A DNA stretch of 64,000 nt from Brachionus plicatilis (taxonomy: Eukaryota; Rotifera; Eurotatoria; Ploima; Brachionidae): NCBI GenBank assembly GCA_010279815.1, contig QEOQ01000359.1:934849-998848 (forward strand), written 5' to 3'. Positions within the stretch are counted from its first letter, which is position 1, and every line of letters starts with the position of its first letter. Under the pieces are notes generated by a model that saw only the letters and a list, made by a program, of their open reading frames with translations, searched no databases and was not told where the DNA came from. Position numbers and translations under genes: made by a program. Below, one piece after another: positions 21,395-31,594 of the stretch.

Positions 21395-24300
21395 GAACAA
21401 TACCGGTTTTCCATTGAAATTGTGCCCCCTTTATTAAGTTACAAAATCAATAAAAAATGTGACAAAAATGGTATCATTTAAGAGCTTTTTTTATTTATTT
21501 TTGTTTTCTTAATTCTTTTAACCAAAAGTTACTTCCATTTTGACCAAATTGGAAAAAAAATTTAAAAATCTTTTCAAATCTAACATAACTTTTTTTTCTT
21601 GAACATATTTTTCTAAGAAAAATTTTACTTTTTATTTTTTCTTATTCTCTTACACTTCTTTGAATAAAAAATATTTCCCTTAAGCTATTTGTGTCTCTTT
21701 TAAATCTAGTTTTATTAGCTTTTATTATTTTATGGCTATAAGATTTTAAGGGAATTGGCTTTCCAATGCACATCAACGCATTAAGCTAAAGGCTTTCTTT
21801 TTTTAATGTATTTGTATGTTAAGTTAGCGACACTAATTCATTAGAGATATTCAAAAATATTTTACTTTAGCCTTTAAAACGTTTTTTTAAAAAAATTTTA
21901 ATGATCAATATAATTGATATCCACCAAATATAAATGTAGCTGCTTAAAAAAATTCCAATAGATATATTAGATAATATTAGCTTTTAAACAGTTTTAAAAA
22001 ATTTGACTTTAAATACGAAATAACGGAGAAGAAAGAGTTAAATTGATATTCTTTTTCAATTTTTCCGAGTTAAAAGTTTATTTTGGAGTAAAATAAATAC
22101 AAATTATTCAGCATATTTTTACACACAAATAGTAAAAATAATGCAATTTTTACTCCTCTTTTATTTTTTTTAAACCATTCTCGTTTAAAATAACTCCTAA
22201 CGACGATTATTTTACTCCTACTAAATTAAAAATGACTCCAAAATAGTATTTTTTACATCTTTTATTTTAGACTACTCAATCTGATGTAGTTTTTAATCAA
22301 TATTAAATAGGGCTGGTAGACCGGTTCTTAAAACCAGTTTTATTTGGAAACTGGTTTCAAAACCGGCTTTAAGATTGGAATCGGTCTACCAGCCCTAATA
22401 TTAAATAAATAAATAATATCTTAATGGAATGCTAAGTGACGGTTCTATCTTTTTTCTTTTCCTATTTTAATGATCATTATTTTCATATACTAAACGGTAC
22501 CTTAAAAAATTGACTCAAATTAAAAAACACCAAAATCTTTTTTAGCATTCCAATATCTTAATGGGATGCTTAGTGACAGTTCTTTCTTTTTTCTAAAATC
22601 CTAAAACCGTTTTTAGGTGAACTTTTTATCTTTGATTATTTGTTTATTTTCGAATACAGTTGTCTTTAAATGAACAAAAAATTTTGGTTCCTCAAAACAT
22701 CTCAAAAAATGAAAAAATAAGTAGAATTCTTATTTTTTGAGTTAAATTAATGCAGGCAAAACAAATTAGATAAAATATAAAGAAAAATTAAATTATTGAT
22801 TGATTTTATAAAGGGTTTAAATTACTGTAAATATTATTTTAAACAATTCATTGTTAGGATAGAAGTGATTTTACTTACCAGGCGTTAGACAATATGACTG
22901 AAAGATTTTAATTTTATCTTAATTGTTAAATAACATGAAATTTTAGGAAATTTCCAAAAATATGGATAGATATAATTATTGATACCAAAAAATTTAAAAT
23001 TACATTTCGAATTATAATTGACCTAACATATAAAAGAAATGATAGAAACTGTAGCTATTATTTTGGAGGAAAAATTTAATGAAGAATTTTGAATATTTTT
23101 TAAGAATTATGAATTTTAAAAAAGTTAAATTAAAAATTTTGAAGAAGTGCCTTTAAGATTTTTTAACTGCTTATATTATTACATATTTATTTTAAACTTC
23201 ATGAAAAATTCATGGTTGAATTCTAATGAATTAACATTAGCAGAAAATACTAATTAGTGCGAATTTAATAAAAGCTTCTTAAATGATTTCAGTCAAAATC
23301 GTTGATTTTTATTATAAATGGTGAACTCGGCTGTCAATAAATTACCTCTCCTGTTTTTGAATAGTTTTAGATTTTTTTTTATTTAATTTTTAAAACTTTT
23401 TTTCAATGCCTTTTAGGCTTACATTTGAATATAAAACTAAATATAGTAAATGAACAAAAAAATTATATTTTTCAATTATCTTAAAATATAATTCTTTAAT
23501 CATCCCATTATTTACCATTTATGTTTTTCACATTTAAATATTATGTTTAGTTATTCTCAGAAGCAGTCTTATTTTAATCTTATTGGCTGTAAAAAAACTT
23601 GTTTAAGTTGAAAAGATGCTAATTGTGAATAGATGCTAATTAATAAGTGAAAAAAAAAAGTCTTTTTTTTGAAGAAAGAAATATTTTTCTTAACTTGTGT
23701 GAAGTTTACACGTGAATTAATTAATTAAGAGAATTAGTTAGAAAAATATTCATTTTTTTTTTTATTTAAATAAAAAATTAATTGATTGAATTCAATTTTT
23801 TTTATTTTCGTATTCATTTACTTGTTCAATATTTTCATTACAAAAAAAATTTTCATTGAATATCTTTTTTAACTAATTCAATTTTTTCAACTCACGTGAA
23901 AACTTCATCCCAGTTTTTTCTTAGTTAATTAAACACCGGAAAAACCAAAAAAATAGGCTAAATAATAGGTTTGCCAAAGATTTGATTTAGAAATCTGGTG
24001 CTCCCCACAAAGTTTAATCATCTTCATTAGTATCTGAATTTTCATCAATCACCAATACTATCAAACTTGAAGAAACAAAAAATATTTGTAACTATTATCT
24101 GATACTGTGAGACCTGTTTTTGTTTTAACTGTTTTTTTTAAATGAAAAAACCAAATTAAACTTTAAAATTACCTTGATATTAATTATTGTGGTTTAGAGT
24201 TATTGACATGTCAATTATTAAGGCCCAAAATTTTTATAAAAATTCTCTTTTTTGCGCTATTTTCGAAAAACAGTATGTTTAAAAACGATTCTTACCGTTC

Positions 24301-25510
24301 CTTTTTAGGTTGAAGTTGACAGCTTGGTAAAGCACATGCTCAAGCACTGCTTTAGAACACATTCAAGTTCGATCAAGCTGTCAACTTTTTTTAAAGTTAG
24401 TGACTCGACATTTTTGATATGACTGAGACTGAGTCAGAATCATTTAATTTTTGATAACTCGAGTCTATTTTTAATATTTAAAAATTTTCATGATTGATTA
24501 TTGAAAAAAATAATTTATTTTGTTACTTATATTAACTTAACTATATAATTTTTTAATAAAATATTCATTTAAAAAAAAAAAATTTTTTTGCAAAATTCTC
24601 CTTACAGGTTGATAAGTAAGAATAATTCCTGAGGAAAAGTGTTTACTAAACGGTCACTTAAAAAAGTCAATTTTTTAAGGTACCGTTGAGTAAAATAATC
24701 ATCGTTAGGAGTTATTTTAAACGAGAACGGTTTAAAAAAAATAAAAGAGGAGTAAAAATTGCATTATTTTTACTATTTGTGTGTAAAAATATGCTGAATA
24801 ATTTGTATTTATTTTACTCCAAAATAAACTTTTAACTCGGAAAAATTGAAAAAGAATATCAATTTAACTCTTTCTTCTCCGTTATTTCGTATTTAAAGTC
24901 AAATTTTTTAAAACTGTTTAAAAGCTAATATTATCTAATATATCTATTGGAATTTTTTTAAGCAGCTACATTTATATTTGGTGGATATCAATTATATTGA
25001 TCATTAAAATTTTTTTAAAAAAACGTTTTAAAGGCTAAAGTAAAATATTTTTGAATATCTCTAATGAATTAGTGTCGCTAACTTAACATACAAATACATT
25101 AAAAAAAGAAAGCCTTTAGCTTAATGCGTTGATGTGCATTGGAAAGCCAATTCCCTTAAAATCTTATAGCCATAAAATAATAAAAGCTAATAAAACTAGA
25201 TTTAAAAGAGACACAAATAGCTTAAGGGAAATATTTTTTATTCAAAGAAGTGTAAGAGAATAAGAAAAAATAAAAAGTAAAATTTTTCTTAGAAAAATAT
25301 GTTCAAGAAAAAAAAGTTATGTTAGATTTGAAAAGATTTTTAAATTTTTTTTCCAATTTGGTCAAAATGGAAGTAACTTTTGGTTAAAAGAATTAAGAAA
25401 ACAAAAATAAATAAAAAAAGCTCTTAAATGATACCATTTTTGTCACATTTTTTATTGATTTTGTAACTTAATAAAGGGGGCACAATTTCAATGGAAAACC
25501 GGTATTGTTC
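21395..25510. mobile_element. 4.1-kb DNA element with ~820-bp TIRs, no TSD, inserted AAA|TTT (Spy-like)
   Basis: Left arm 21395-22216 and right arm 24690-25510 are inverted repeats of about 820 bp that look almost identical, beginning GAACAATACCGG. The paralogous flank at 40411-40440 is uninterrupted: joining the two outer flanks (…GATTGAAA and TTTAAACTAT…) reproduces its reverse complement exactly at the junction. The insertion therefore made no target duplication and lies between AAA and TTT, as I recall reported for Spy transposons. The 2.5-kb interior has no transposase ORF, so the copy is non-autonomous. It contains an 88-bp MITE and a direct repeat (about 22408-22455 and 22553-22598). 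Confidence 0.82.
22309..22396. mobile_element. 88-bp MITE with TIRs and 10-bp direct flanks
   Basis: The ends AGGGCTGGTAGACCG and CGGTCTACCAGCCCT are inverted repeats. The element is flanked on both sides by AATATTAAAT (22299-22308 and 22397-22406), a direct repeat consistent with a target duplication of 8-10 bp as in hAT-type elements. It sits inside the larger 4.1-kb element. Confidence 0.7.
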
Positions 25511-26370
25511 TTTAAACTATTATTTTATTTATATTATTTTCGATGTTTCCTTGAAGCAGGTGTTGATTTACAATTAAGTCATTTCAGAAAAAAGCAGCAG
25601 CTAAACCTTCTCTACCTTTAAAACTTTATATTTTATTTTTGTTATTCTGTTTAAACTAGAAAAATTAATTTAGATAAAAAAGGTTCAACAAATAATGTTG
25701 CATTATGTTGAAGTATTTTTTTTAAATTTCTAATATTTAATTTTAATTTATCAAAAAATGAAGAATTTTTGTTCAATTTGTAGTTTAACCGTTCCTAATC
25801 TTCGGTAAACTTGTCTTACACAACAACATTTTGATTTGAACATTAATATTTTAACTTAAAGACATTACTTCGAAGAAATTAAATAAAAGGAAATAATAAA
25901 ATTCCTTAAGAACTTTAAACATGATTTTCTTTATTTTAAAAATTCATTTTTATAATATTAATCAACGGCTAGAAAATGTATTTGTAACTAAAATTAATTT
26001 TTATCACTAGAATAAATTATTTTATTAATTATTATATTATATAAATTTTGCATCAAATTCTAAAATCATTATAGAATATGATAATTGATTTGGAAAAGGA
26101 ATCCGAAAGTAGTTTTATCAAAAGAATGGACACAAAAGCAATTGCTGGAAAAAGATAAAAATAAGACGCCGAATATTTTGAAGTTTAAAAGTTCTTTTAA
26201 GATATTTTATTTTTTATCGAAAAAAAGTATCTTTACATTATAAATCTTGATTTAAAGCTAAATAAGCAATGTATGAATATTTTTTTAAACATGTTAAAAA
26301 ATTCAAAAAAAAATTAAATTATTTGTTTGTTTATCTTTAATGCATTTTAGTTTATTTAATAAAAATAAAA

Positions 26371-26876
26371 GTCACTAAATAAATTAATGTTGAATAATAG
26401 TCAATAATAAATTAATGTGAAATTTTAATATTTGAAATTAAAGTCGTCTTATTACACATTACACAACCTCTTTGTGATTAGAATATTAAAATTTAAACTT
26501 TAAGATATTATCTTAAGATCAATAATATCAAGATAAACAATTTTGAAAAAATATTATTGTTATAGGGCTGATTTACTAAGTTAGATCAGTTGTTAAGCAT
26601 TACTCTACTTGTTGATAGATATAGTATATTATGGTTATTTAATATATTATATTAATTGGTATTACTAGGCAACTCTAATTAATAGCTAGGAGGCGAATAT
26701 GAATAAGGGATAGTATTTAAAAGGAATAGATTTTTGGTTGGGTGGTGGCTCTGTTTGAATAAAATAAAACGATTTAAAACAATCCAATCTTTTCTTGATA
26801 CAATGAATACAAGGAAGAAAATCACACTACAACATTATTATGAATAATATAAATATTTAATATAAATTATTGTCAC
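26371..26876. repeat. 501-bp segment flanked by GTCAC, absent from copy 2
   Basis: Downstream of arsM copy 1 a segment lies between two GTCAC words (26371-26375 and 26872-26876). At the matching place after arsM copy 2 (GTGAC at 34590-34594) only one word is present and the sequence runs straight on. Copy 3 has the first ~260 bp of the segment (from about 38620) and then diverges. It is either an insertion with a 5-bp duplication or a deletion in copy 2 between 5-bp repeats. Confidence 0.55.
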
Positions 26877-27061
26877 TTGATCTTTTAAATGACAACTAGC
26901 ACCTTTAGATGTCGATCAAAACATTTAATTAAAATTTTTATCTGATTAATTTTAATTTTAAAAAAAATGACAATTTAAAATAAGGCCTTGAAAAAATAAA
27001 AGAATTTTGGATTAATTTTGAAATAATTTAATTAAATCAAAAAAAGTAGCAACAAAAAATT

Positions 27062-27877
27062 TTAACAACATTTTCCACCCGGTTTAGTAGCTTGAATAGT
27101 GGCCGAAGCGACAAAGTTTTGAACTTCTCCAGTAGCTTCCCATCCTTTGATAAATTGTCTGCTATTTTCATTAACTTTTATGTCAATGCATTTAAATCCA
27201 GCATTGTTCAAAAAGTCATTCAACTCGTCAAGAGTACTAGCGCCAGCCATGCATCCATTATACAATTCCTGGTCGTTTTTGATCCAATCAGGTAGTGGCG
27301 AAGTGGCAATCACATCCGAAATGGCTATCTTGCCACCAGGTTTAAGAACCCGATAAGATTCTTTGTAAACATTGTCTTTGGCCGTAGATAAGTTGACTAC
27401 GCAATTTGATATAATTATATCAATTGAATTATCTTCAACCGGCAATGCCTCGATTTCTCCATGTCTAAATTCCACATTTTTGTAGCCATTTTTTTCAGCT
27501 ATTTTTGTTGCCTTATCAATCATGTCCTGGGTCATGTCTACGCCTATTACGCGACCACTTTCACCCACTTTTCGTCTTGCGATAAAACAGTCAAAGCCAG
27601 CTCCACTTCCCAAATCCAAAACAGTTTGGCCTTCTTTTATTTGGGCAATGGCATTCGGATTGCCACAACCAAGGCCCAAAATGGCTTCATCTGGAACATT
27701 GTTCAATTCCTCGTCAGTATAGCCCAATTGCTTGTTATAATCTTTTTGTGGAAAGCTTGTTGCGCCACAGCAACTCAATGGATTTCCAAAATCTTTTTTG
27801 TTCGATGTTTCTGCTGCCAATTGGCCATAGCAACCTTTGACAGACTCTTTGACTTTTGAAGAATCACAACAAGACAT
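27062..27877 (-). CDS. arsM: Arsenite methyltransferase, bacterial type, copy 1
   Basis: Intronless 271-residue protein. ArsM transfers methyl groups from S-adenosylmethionine to trivalent arsenic, giving methylated and eventually volatile arsenicals; it is cytosolic. Seen: the SAM-binding motif VLDLGSGAGFDC at 86-97 followed by GVDMT at 112-116, the post-I acidic residues, RVLKPGG at 176-182, and cysteines at the arsenic-binding positions: the SCC pair at 36-37, Cys159 in SNCVVNL and Cys209 in YNGCMAGA. Extra cysteine pairs sit at both termini (residues 3-4 and 270-271). Length and motifs fit prokaryotic/archaeal ArsM and not the ~375-residue animal AS3MT, which suggests horizontal origin; this is inference. 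Its protein is identical to those of copies 2 and 3. It points away from a truncated FMO fragment 367 bp from its start. Confidence 0.93.
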   Translation of the reverse strand: MSCCDSSKVKESVKGCYGQLAAETSNKKDFGNPLSCCGATSFPQKDYNKQLGYTDEELNNVPDEAILGLGCGNPNAIAQIKEGQTVLDLGSGAGFDCFIARRKVGESGRVIGVDMTQDMIDKATKIAEKNGYKNVEFRHGEIEALPVEDNSIDIIISNCVVNLSTAKDNVYKESYRVLKPGGKIAISDVIATSPLPDWIKNDQELYNGCMAGASTLDELNDFLNNAGFKCIDIKVNENSRQFIKGWEATGEVQNFVASATIQATKPGGKCC

Positions 27878-28244
27878 TTTTTTTTTCTCGATTAAAATTT
27901 AGTTTATAAAAAAAAATTAAAGTAAAAGCAAGTTTTTATAGTTGTTAAAATAATGCCTTGTCATTTATCGAGATAAAATCAACCAAAAATAAATTAAAAA
28001 GTTGTTGTTTTTTGACTCATGTTTGTTCAAAATCTAGAAGATATTAGAATTTTTTTGCTAGAAATGTCGAATCATTAATAATGAGATTTTATTATAAAAT
28101 ATAAACCTGATCGTTAAGTGAATAGAGCATGATAATTTAGTGTATATTTAAATTATCTATCTTTTTTTTTTTTATAAAATAAAATTTGCAAAATAAATTT
28201 CTCAAAAAATTAATGTTAAATTATTCAAGTTTTAAAATAATTCG

Positions 28245-28296
28245 ATGTCAGGAAAAAAAATAGCTATCATAGGTGCCGGTAAAGCCGGTCTAGTTT
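28245..28296 (+). pseudogene. Truncated 5' end of the flavin monooxygenase gene
   Basis: The first ~17 codons of the FMO gene (start, GKKIAIIGAGKAGLV) are repeated here exactly and then break into unrelated sequence. The 367-bp spacer to arsM copy 1 corresponds to the 363-bp spacer between the intact pair at 33203-33565. This is the end of the duplicated block; only the Rossmann glycine motif remains, so no functional protein can result. Confidence 0.9.
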
Positions 28297-28436
28297 TCAG
28301 AGGATAAAAAAAAAACTCTTCCAAATTATTTAGTTTCCAAAATTAAAAATAAAAATTTTATCAAATTTTGTACAAAAAATCTAAAAATATGAAAATGTAA
28401 ACATGTAAAATTTTCTACATTTTGCCATATATATAA

Positions 28437-28865
28437 CAAAAATATATCTTTTTAATTAATTTTTTTTTATTAAATTTTAACTTATAACTTTAATTCGATC
28501 TTTAAATGGGATATAGATTGGTGCATAAAAAAAATCAAGAGCTTAAATATAAAAATAGTTTCTCTTAATAAAGAAAATATTAACTAAAATCAAAAACATA
28601 TAAAATTAAAACATAAAAGTTCTAAGGTAAAAAATTTGACTAAAAATGAATCTCCTTCTTAATGGTTGATGAAATTAAAAAGCGTTGTAGTTTTAAATTT
28701 TATTTTATTTTACTTTAGGTAAAAAAAGGTGCTTAAAAAAAATTTTTTTTAATTTTTTTTGTTTTATTTTATATTTAGCTTAATTCTCAAAATTCTACAC
28801 CTTCAGATCTTAAACTTTCTTGGAGACTTTGAATGCACTGAAATTATGAAAAAGAAAAAAATTGA
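28437..28865. repeat. Dispersed direct repeat, copy A (possible LTR)
   Basis: About 430 bp are repeated in the same orientation at 30175-30600, with common words such as ATTGGTGCATAAAAAAA, TCTCCTTCTTAATGGTTGATG and CTTTCTTGGAGACTTTGAATGCA. The last ~200 bp recur at 39850-40070. The two copies flank a decayed pol fragment, which suggests LTRs, but I could not define TG/CA ends or a target duplication. Confidence 0.5.
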
Positions 28866-28959
28866 GAAATTAGAAATTAGTGTGTATTTAAATTATCTAT
28901 CTTTTTTTTTTTATAAAATAAATAGATAAATGCTTCTTTGTAATAATTTTTGATAGATT

Positions 28960-29520
28960 TTCAAAACAATCATATATTTTGCACCGTTACTAGAAATGTA
29001 CCTGTAACTAGTCTAGTTTAAATGGTCTTGTGATAACGATGGTCTGATAGGGTCCACATATCAAGATTCCATTTGTTTTAGCTCTATGACACTAAATATA
29101 ATTTTGTACATATTTATCAATATCTTTTTGTTGTCCAGTCCAGCAATATTGTGATTCGATCCTCCTGACTTTTGTTGTCATTCTAAAATTTCCATCTTAT
29201 TCTGAATCATGCATTTGCCCTAAGAATATTTTTTCTCTTCATTCGGGGAACAACTTATTGATATCTTTACTTATCACAGTTTTCCAAATTCTATACAGCA
29301 TGCCATTTATTACTCTTAAAATTGTCAATTGTTACCAATAAGTTCTGAGATCTCCACTAAAACTTTCCTTATACGGCAGATTTTCAGATGCACTTTTCTT
29401 TACCTACAAATGTTACGGTTTCCTTTTTTAGCAACTGAGGATTTATATCTTTGATCTGAAGACCTATCAAATTGTTCGCTAGAATGCTCTCAATGATCGT
29501 ATCTGAATAATTAATGAGTT
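28960..29520 (-). pseudogene. Decayed retroelement pol fragment (integrase zinc-finger region)
   Basis: Minus-strand frames give broken pieces resembling the His2-Cys2 zinc-binding domain and start of the core of LTR-retrotransposon integrases: a YCWTG word (compare YYWPG/YYWTG), a KDIDKYV stretch and a CHRAK word, separated by stops and frameshifts. Protease, RT and RNase H are not seen. It lies between the direct repeats at 28437 and 30175, so it is probably the remains of a Ty3-like element. Confidence 0.45.
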
Positions 29521-30174
29521 GAATAGTTTTTTAAAGAAAAAAAATGCATTTTATATTTTCTTGCAAAAAAATTATCGTTGCAAATTCAAGTGTAAAAATT
29601 ATATTGAAGAAAGCCATTTTTGGTTTTCCAAAATTGACATTTTTGGGAAATCTAATAAATTAAATAATTTTGTCGAAAGATGAACGAAATTCCCTTTCAT
29701 CAAAATATTTAAATCAATATATTTGAAATTTCAGTGATTATTTTCTTTAAATATGTCTAACTTTACTCAATGGGTTTACATGATGTGAAAAAGATAATAA
29801 GTTATCTAATTATTTATTATTAATTATTTATCTTTTTAATTAATTTTTTTTACCAAATTTTTTAATTTAATTTACTTTTCGTTTTAAATTAAATTAAATT
29901 TTTTAAATTAAATAAAGTGGCTTTATCTCAACACAGATACACAAATAATAATGTCTCTATAACTTTCTTTTTCAATATATTAAATTAAATTTAATTTATT
30001 CAGTGAAAACCGCGTTGGTGATGTAAAAAAATAAAATAAAAAAGAAAATTAAAGTAAATCAAAGTTTTGTCTTTCTAGATAATTTTAGAGAATAAATTAT
30101 GATTTTTTCATAATTGTGTGAGTCACATGATTTAATCGAAGTAAAAAAAAACAAAACAAAAATAAATATATGTA

Positions 30175-30640
30175 ATAAAAATATATCTTTTTAATTAATT
30201 TTTTTTTATTAAATTTTAACTTATAACTTTATTTCGATTTTTTAATGAGATATAGATTGGTGCATAAAAAAATCAAGAGCTAAAATATATAAAAAGTTTC
30301 TCTTAATAAAGAAAATATATACTAAAATTAAAAAAATATAAAATTAAAACATAGAAAATCTTAGATAACAAAATTTGACTTAAAATTAATCTCCTTCTTA
30401 ATGGTTGATGAAATTAAAAAGCTTTGTAGTTTTAAATTTTATTTTATTTTAGGTAAAAAAAGGTGCTTAAAAAAAATTTTTTAAATTTTTTAATATTTAG
30501 CTTAATTCTCAAAAGTCTATACCTTCAGACCTTAAACTTTCTTGGAGACTTTGAATGCATTGAAATTATGAAAATGAAAAAAATTGAGAAACGATTTTTG
30601 TCTGATGATTATTTGTTTTAATCATTTAGGATAACATTTT
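30175..30640. repeat. Dispersed direct repeat, copy B (possible LTR)
   Basis: Second copy of the repeat at 28437-28865. Its right end continues with GAGAAACGATTTTTGTCTGATG, which is also present in the third copy at 39850-40070, so the family extends past the end of copy A. Confidence 0.5.
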
Positions 30641-30649
30641 TAAAGACTG

Positions 30650-30890
30650 TGAATATTTTAATTATTATGCAAGCATCTAATAGTTAAAAGGCTATTTTGA
30701 TCAAATGTCTTACAATGCCACTTGTTTTTACATGATAAAAAAATATAGAAGCTATCTTACTTGGAATAAATATCTTTGATGATTATTACAAATGAATCTA
30801 AAAACATTAGATGCTAAATAAGAATGTTAAAAATTCCTAATTATAAAGTAAAACCTTTGTTAATTCCCACATCGTTTACAAAAAAATAGG
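30650..30890. repeat. Dispersed repeat, inverted copy of 18220-18485
   Basis: See the entry at 18220. The remaining stretch to the FMO stop codon (30891-31594) is AT-rich with no gene seen. Confidence 0.55.
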
Positions 30891-31594
30891 ATCTCTAGTT
30901 TAGTATTTATTTCTTTATGAACTCTTTTTTAAAGTTAATTTTAAAAAAGTCAGATTTCAATGTAAATAGATTATTGTTCTTTATTATTTTTTACATTTGT
31001 AAATTCACGTAAATTTACTTTTCAGATTTTTTCAGATATTTACTGAACTAGATTTTTTAAAAGCTTGGTATTTATATTTACTTTTTATCTGTTTTGAACT
31101 AATACTTCTTCAGATTAAAAGACTGCAGACCAAAAATCGGTAAAATTTTTGATTTTTTTCTTTGGTAAAATTAACTTGATTTTACGTAAATTATGGAAAA
31201 AACAAAAAGAATAAGTAAAATTTATTTTTAAAATATTTAGTATTTAGTAGATAATTTTAATTCATCAGTTAAAGATTAATTTGATGTGTTTATATTTAAG
31301 GTTTGAAAAAATATTAGACTTCTATTTAATCTAGTATTAATAAATATTTTGTTGTATAATCTTAATAATTGGGGAATTTATTCAATACTTGAAGAAAAAT
31401 TAAAAATTTGGGATATTTTATTCAAATTTTGTGGTATTCGAACTAAATTTCTCAATTAAAATATAGATAGGGATAATTTATTGTTTTTTTAAAATGATTA
31501 ATAAATTTAGTAGATATACCATCCTCATAAAACTGGTTTAACTATTTCTTTATTTTAAGAAATAAGAATTTTATTAAATAAAAGATTTGTTATA

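Larger units (their letters stand above)
21099..28296. repeat. Large duplicated block (arsM copy 1 unit), inverted relative to 37387-40722
   Basis: Apart from the 4.1-kb element at 21395-25510, this block reads in reverse complement along 37387-40722: 21099-21394 matches about 40430-40722, 25511-26180 matches about 39220-40420 in pieces, and the arsM gene with its flanks matches 37387-38880. Matches are interrupted by indels and by a separate repeat at 39850-40070. Its right end holds the first codons of the FMO gene, showing that the duplicated unit originally reached into FMO. Confidence 0.75.

Noticed and set aside
27092..27859. Open frames on the opposite strand of arsM copy 1 (and the same at 33584-34351 and 37603-38370)
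   Set aside because: They are exact antisense shadows of the conserved ArsM frame and recur only because the gene is triplicated; they have no family features.
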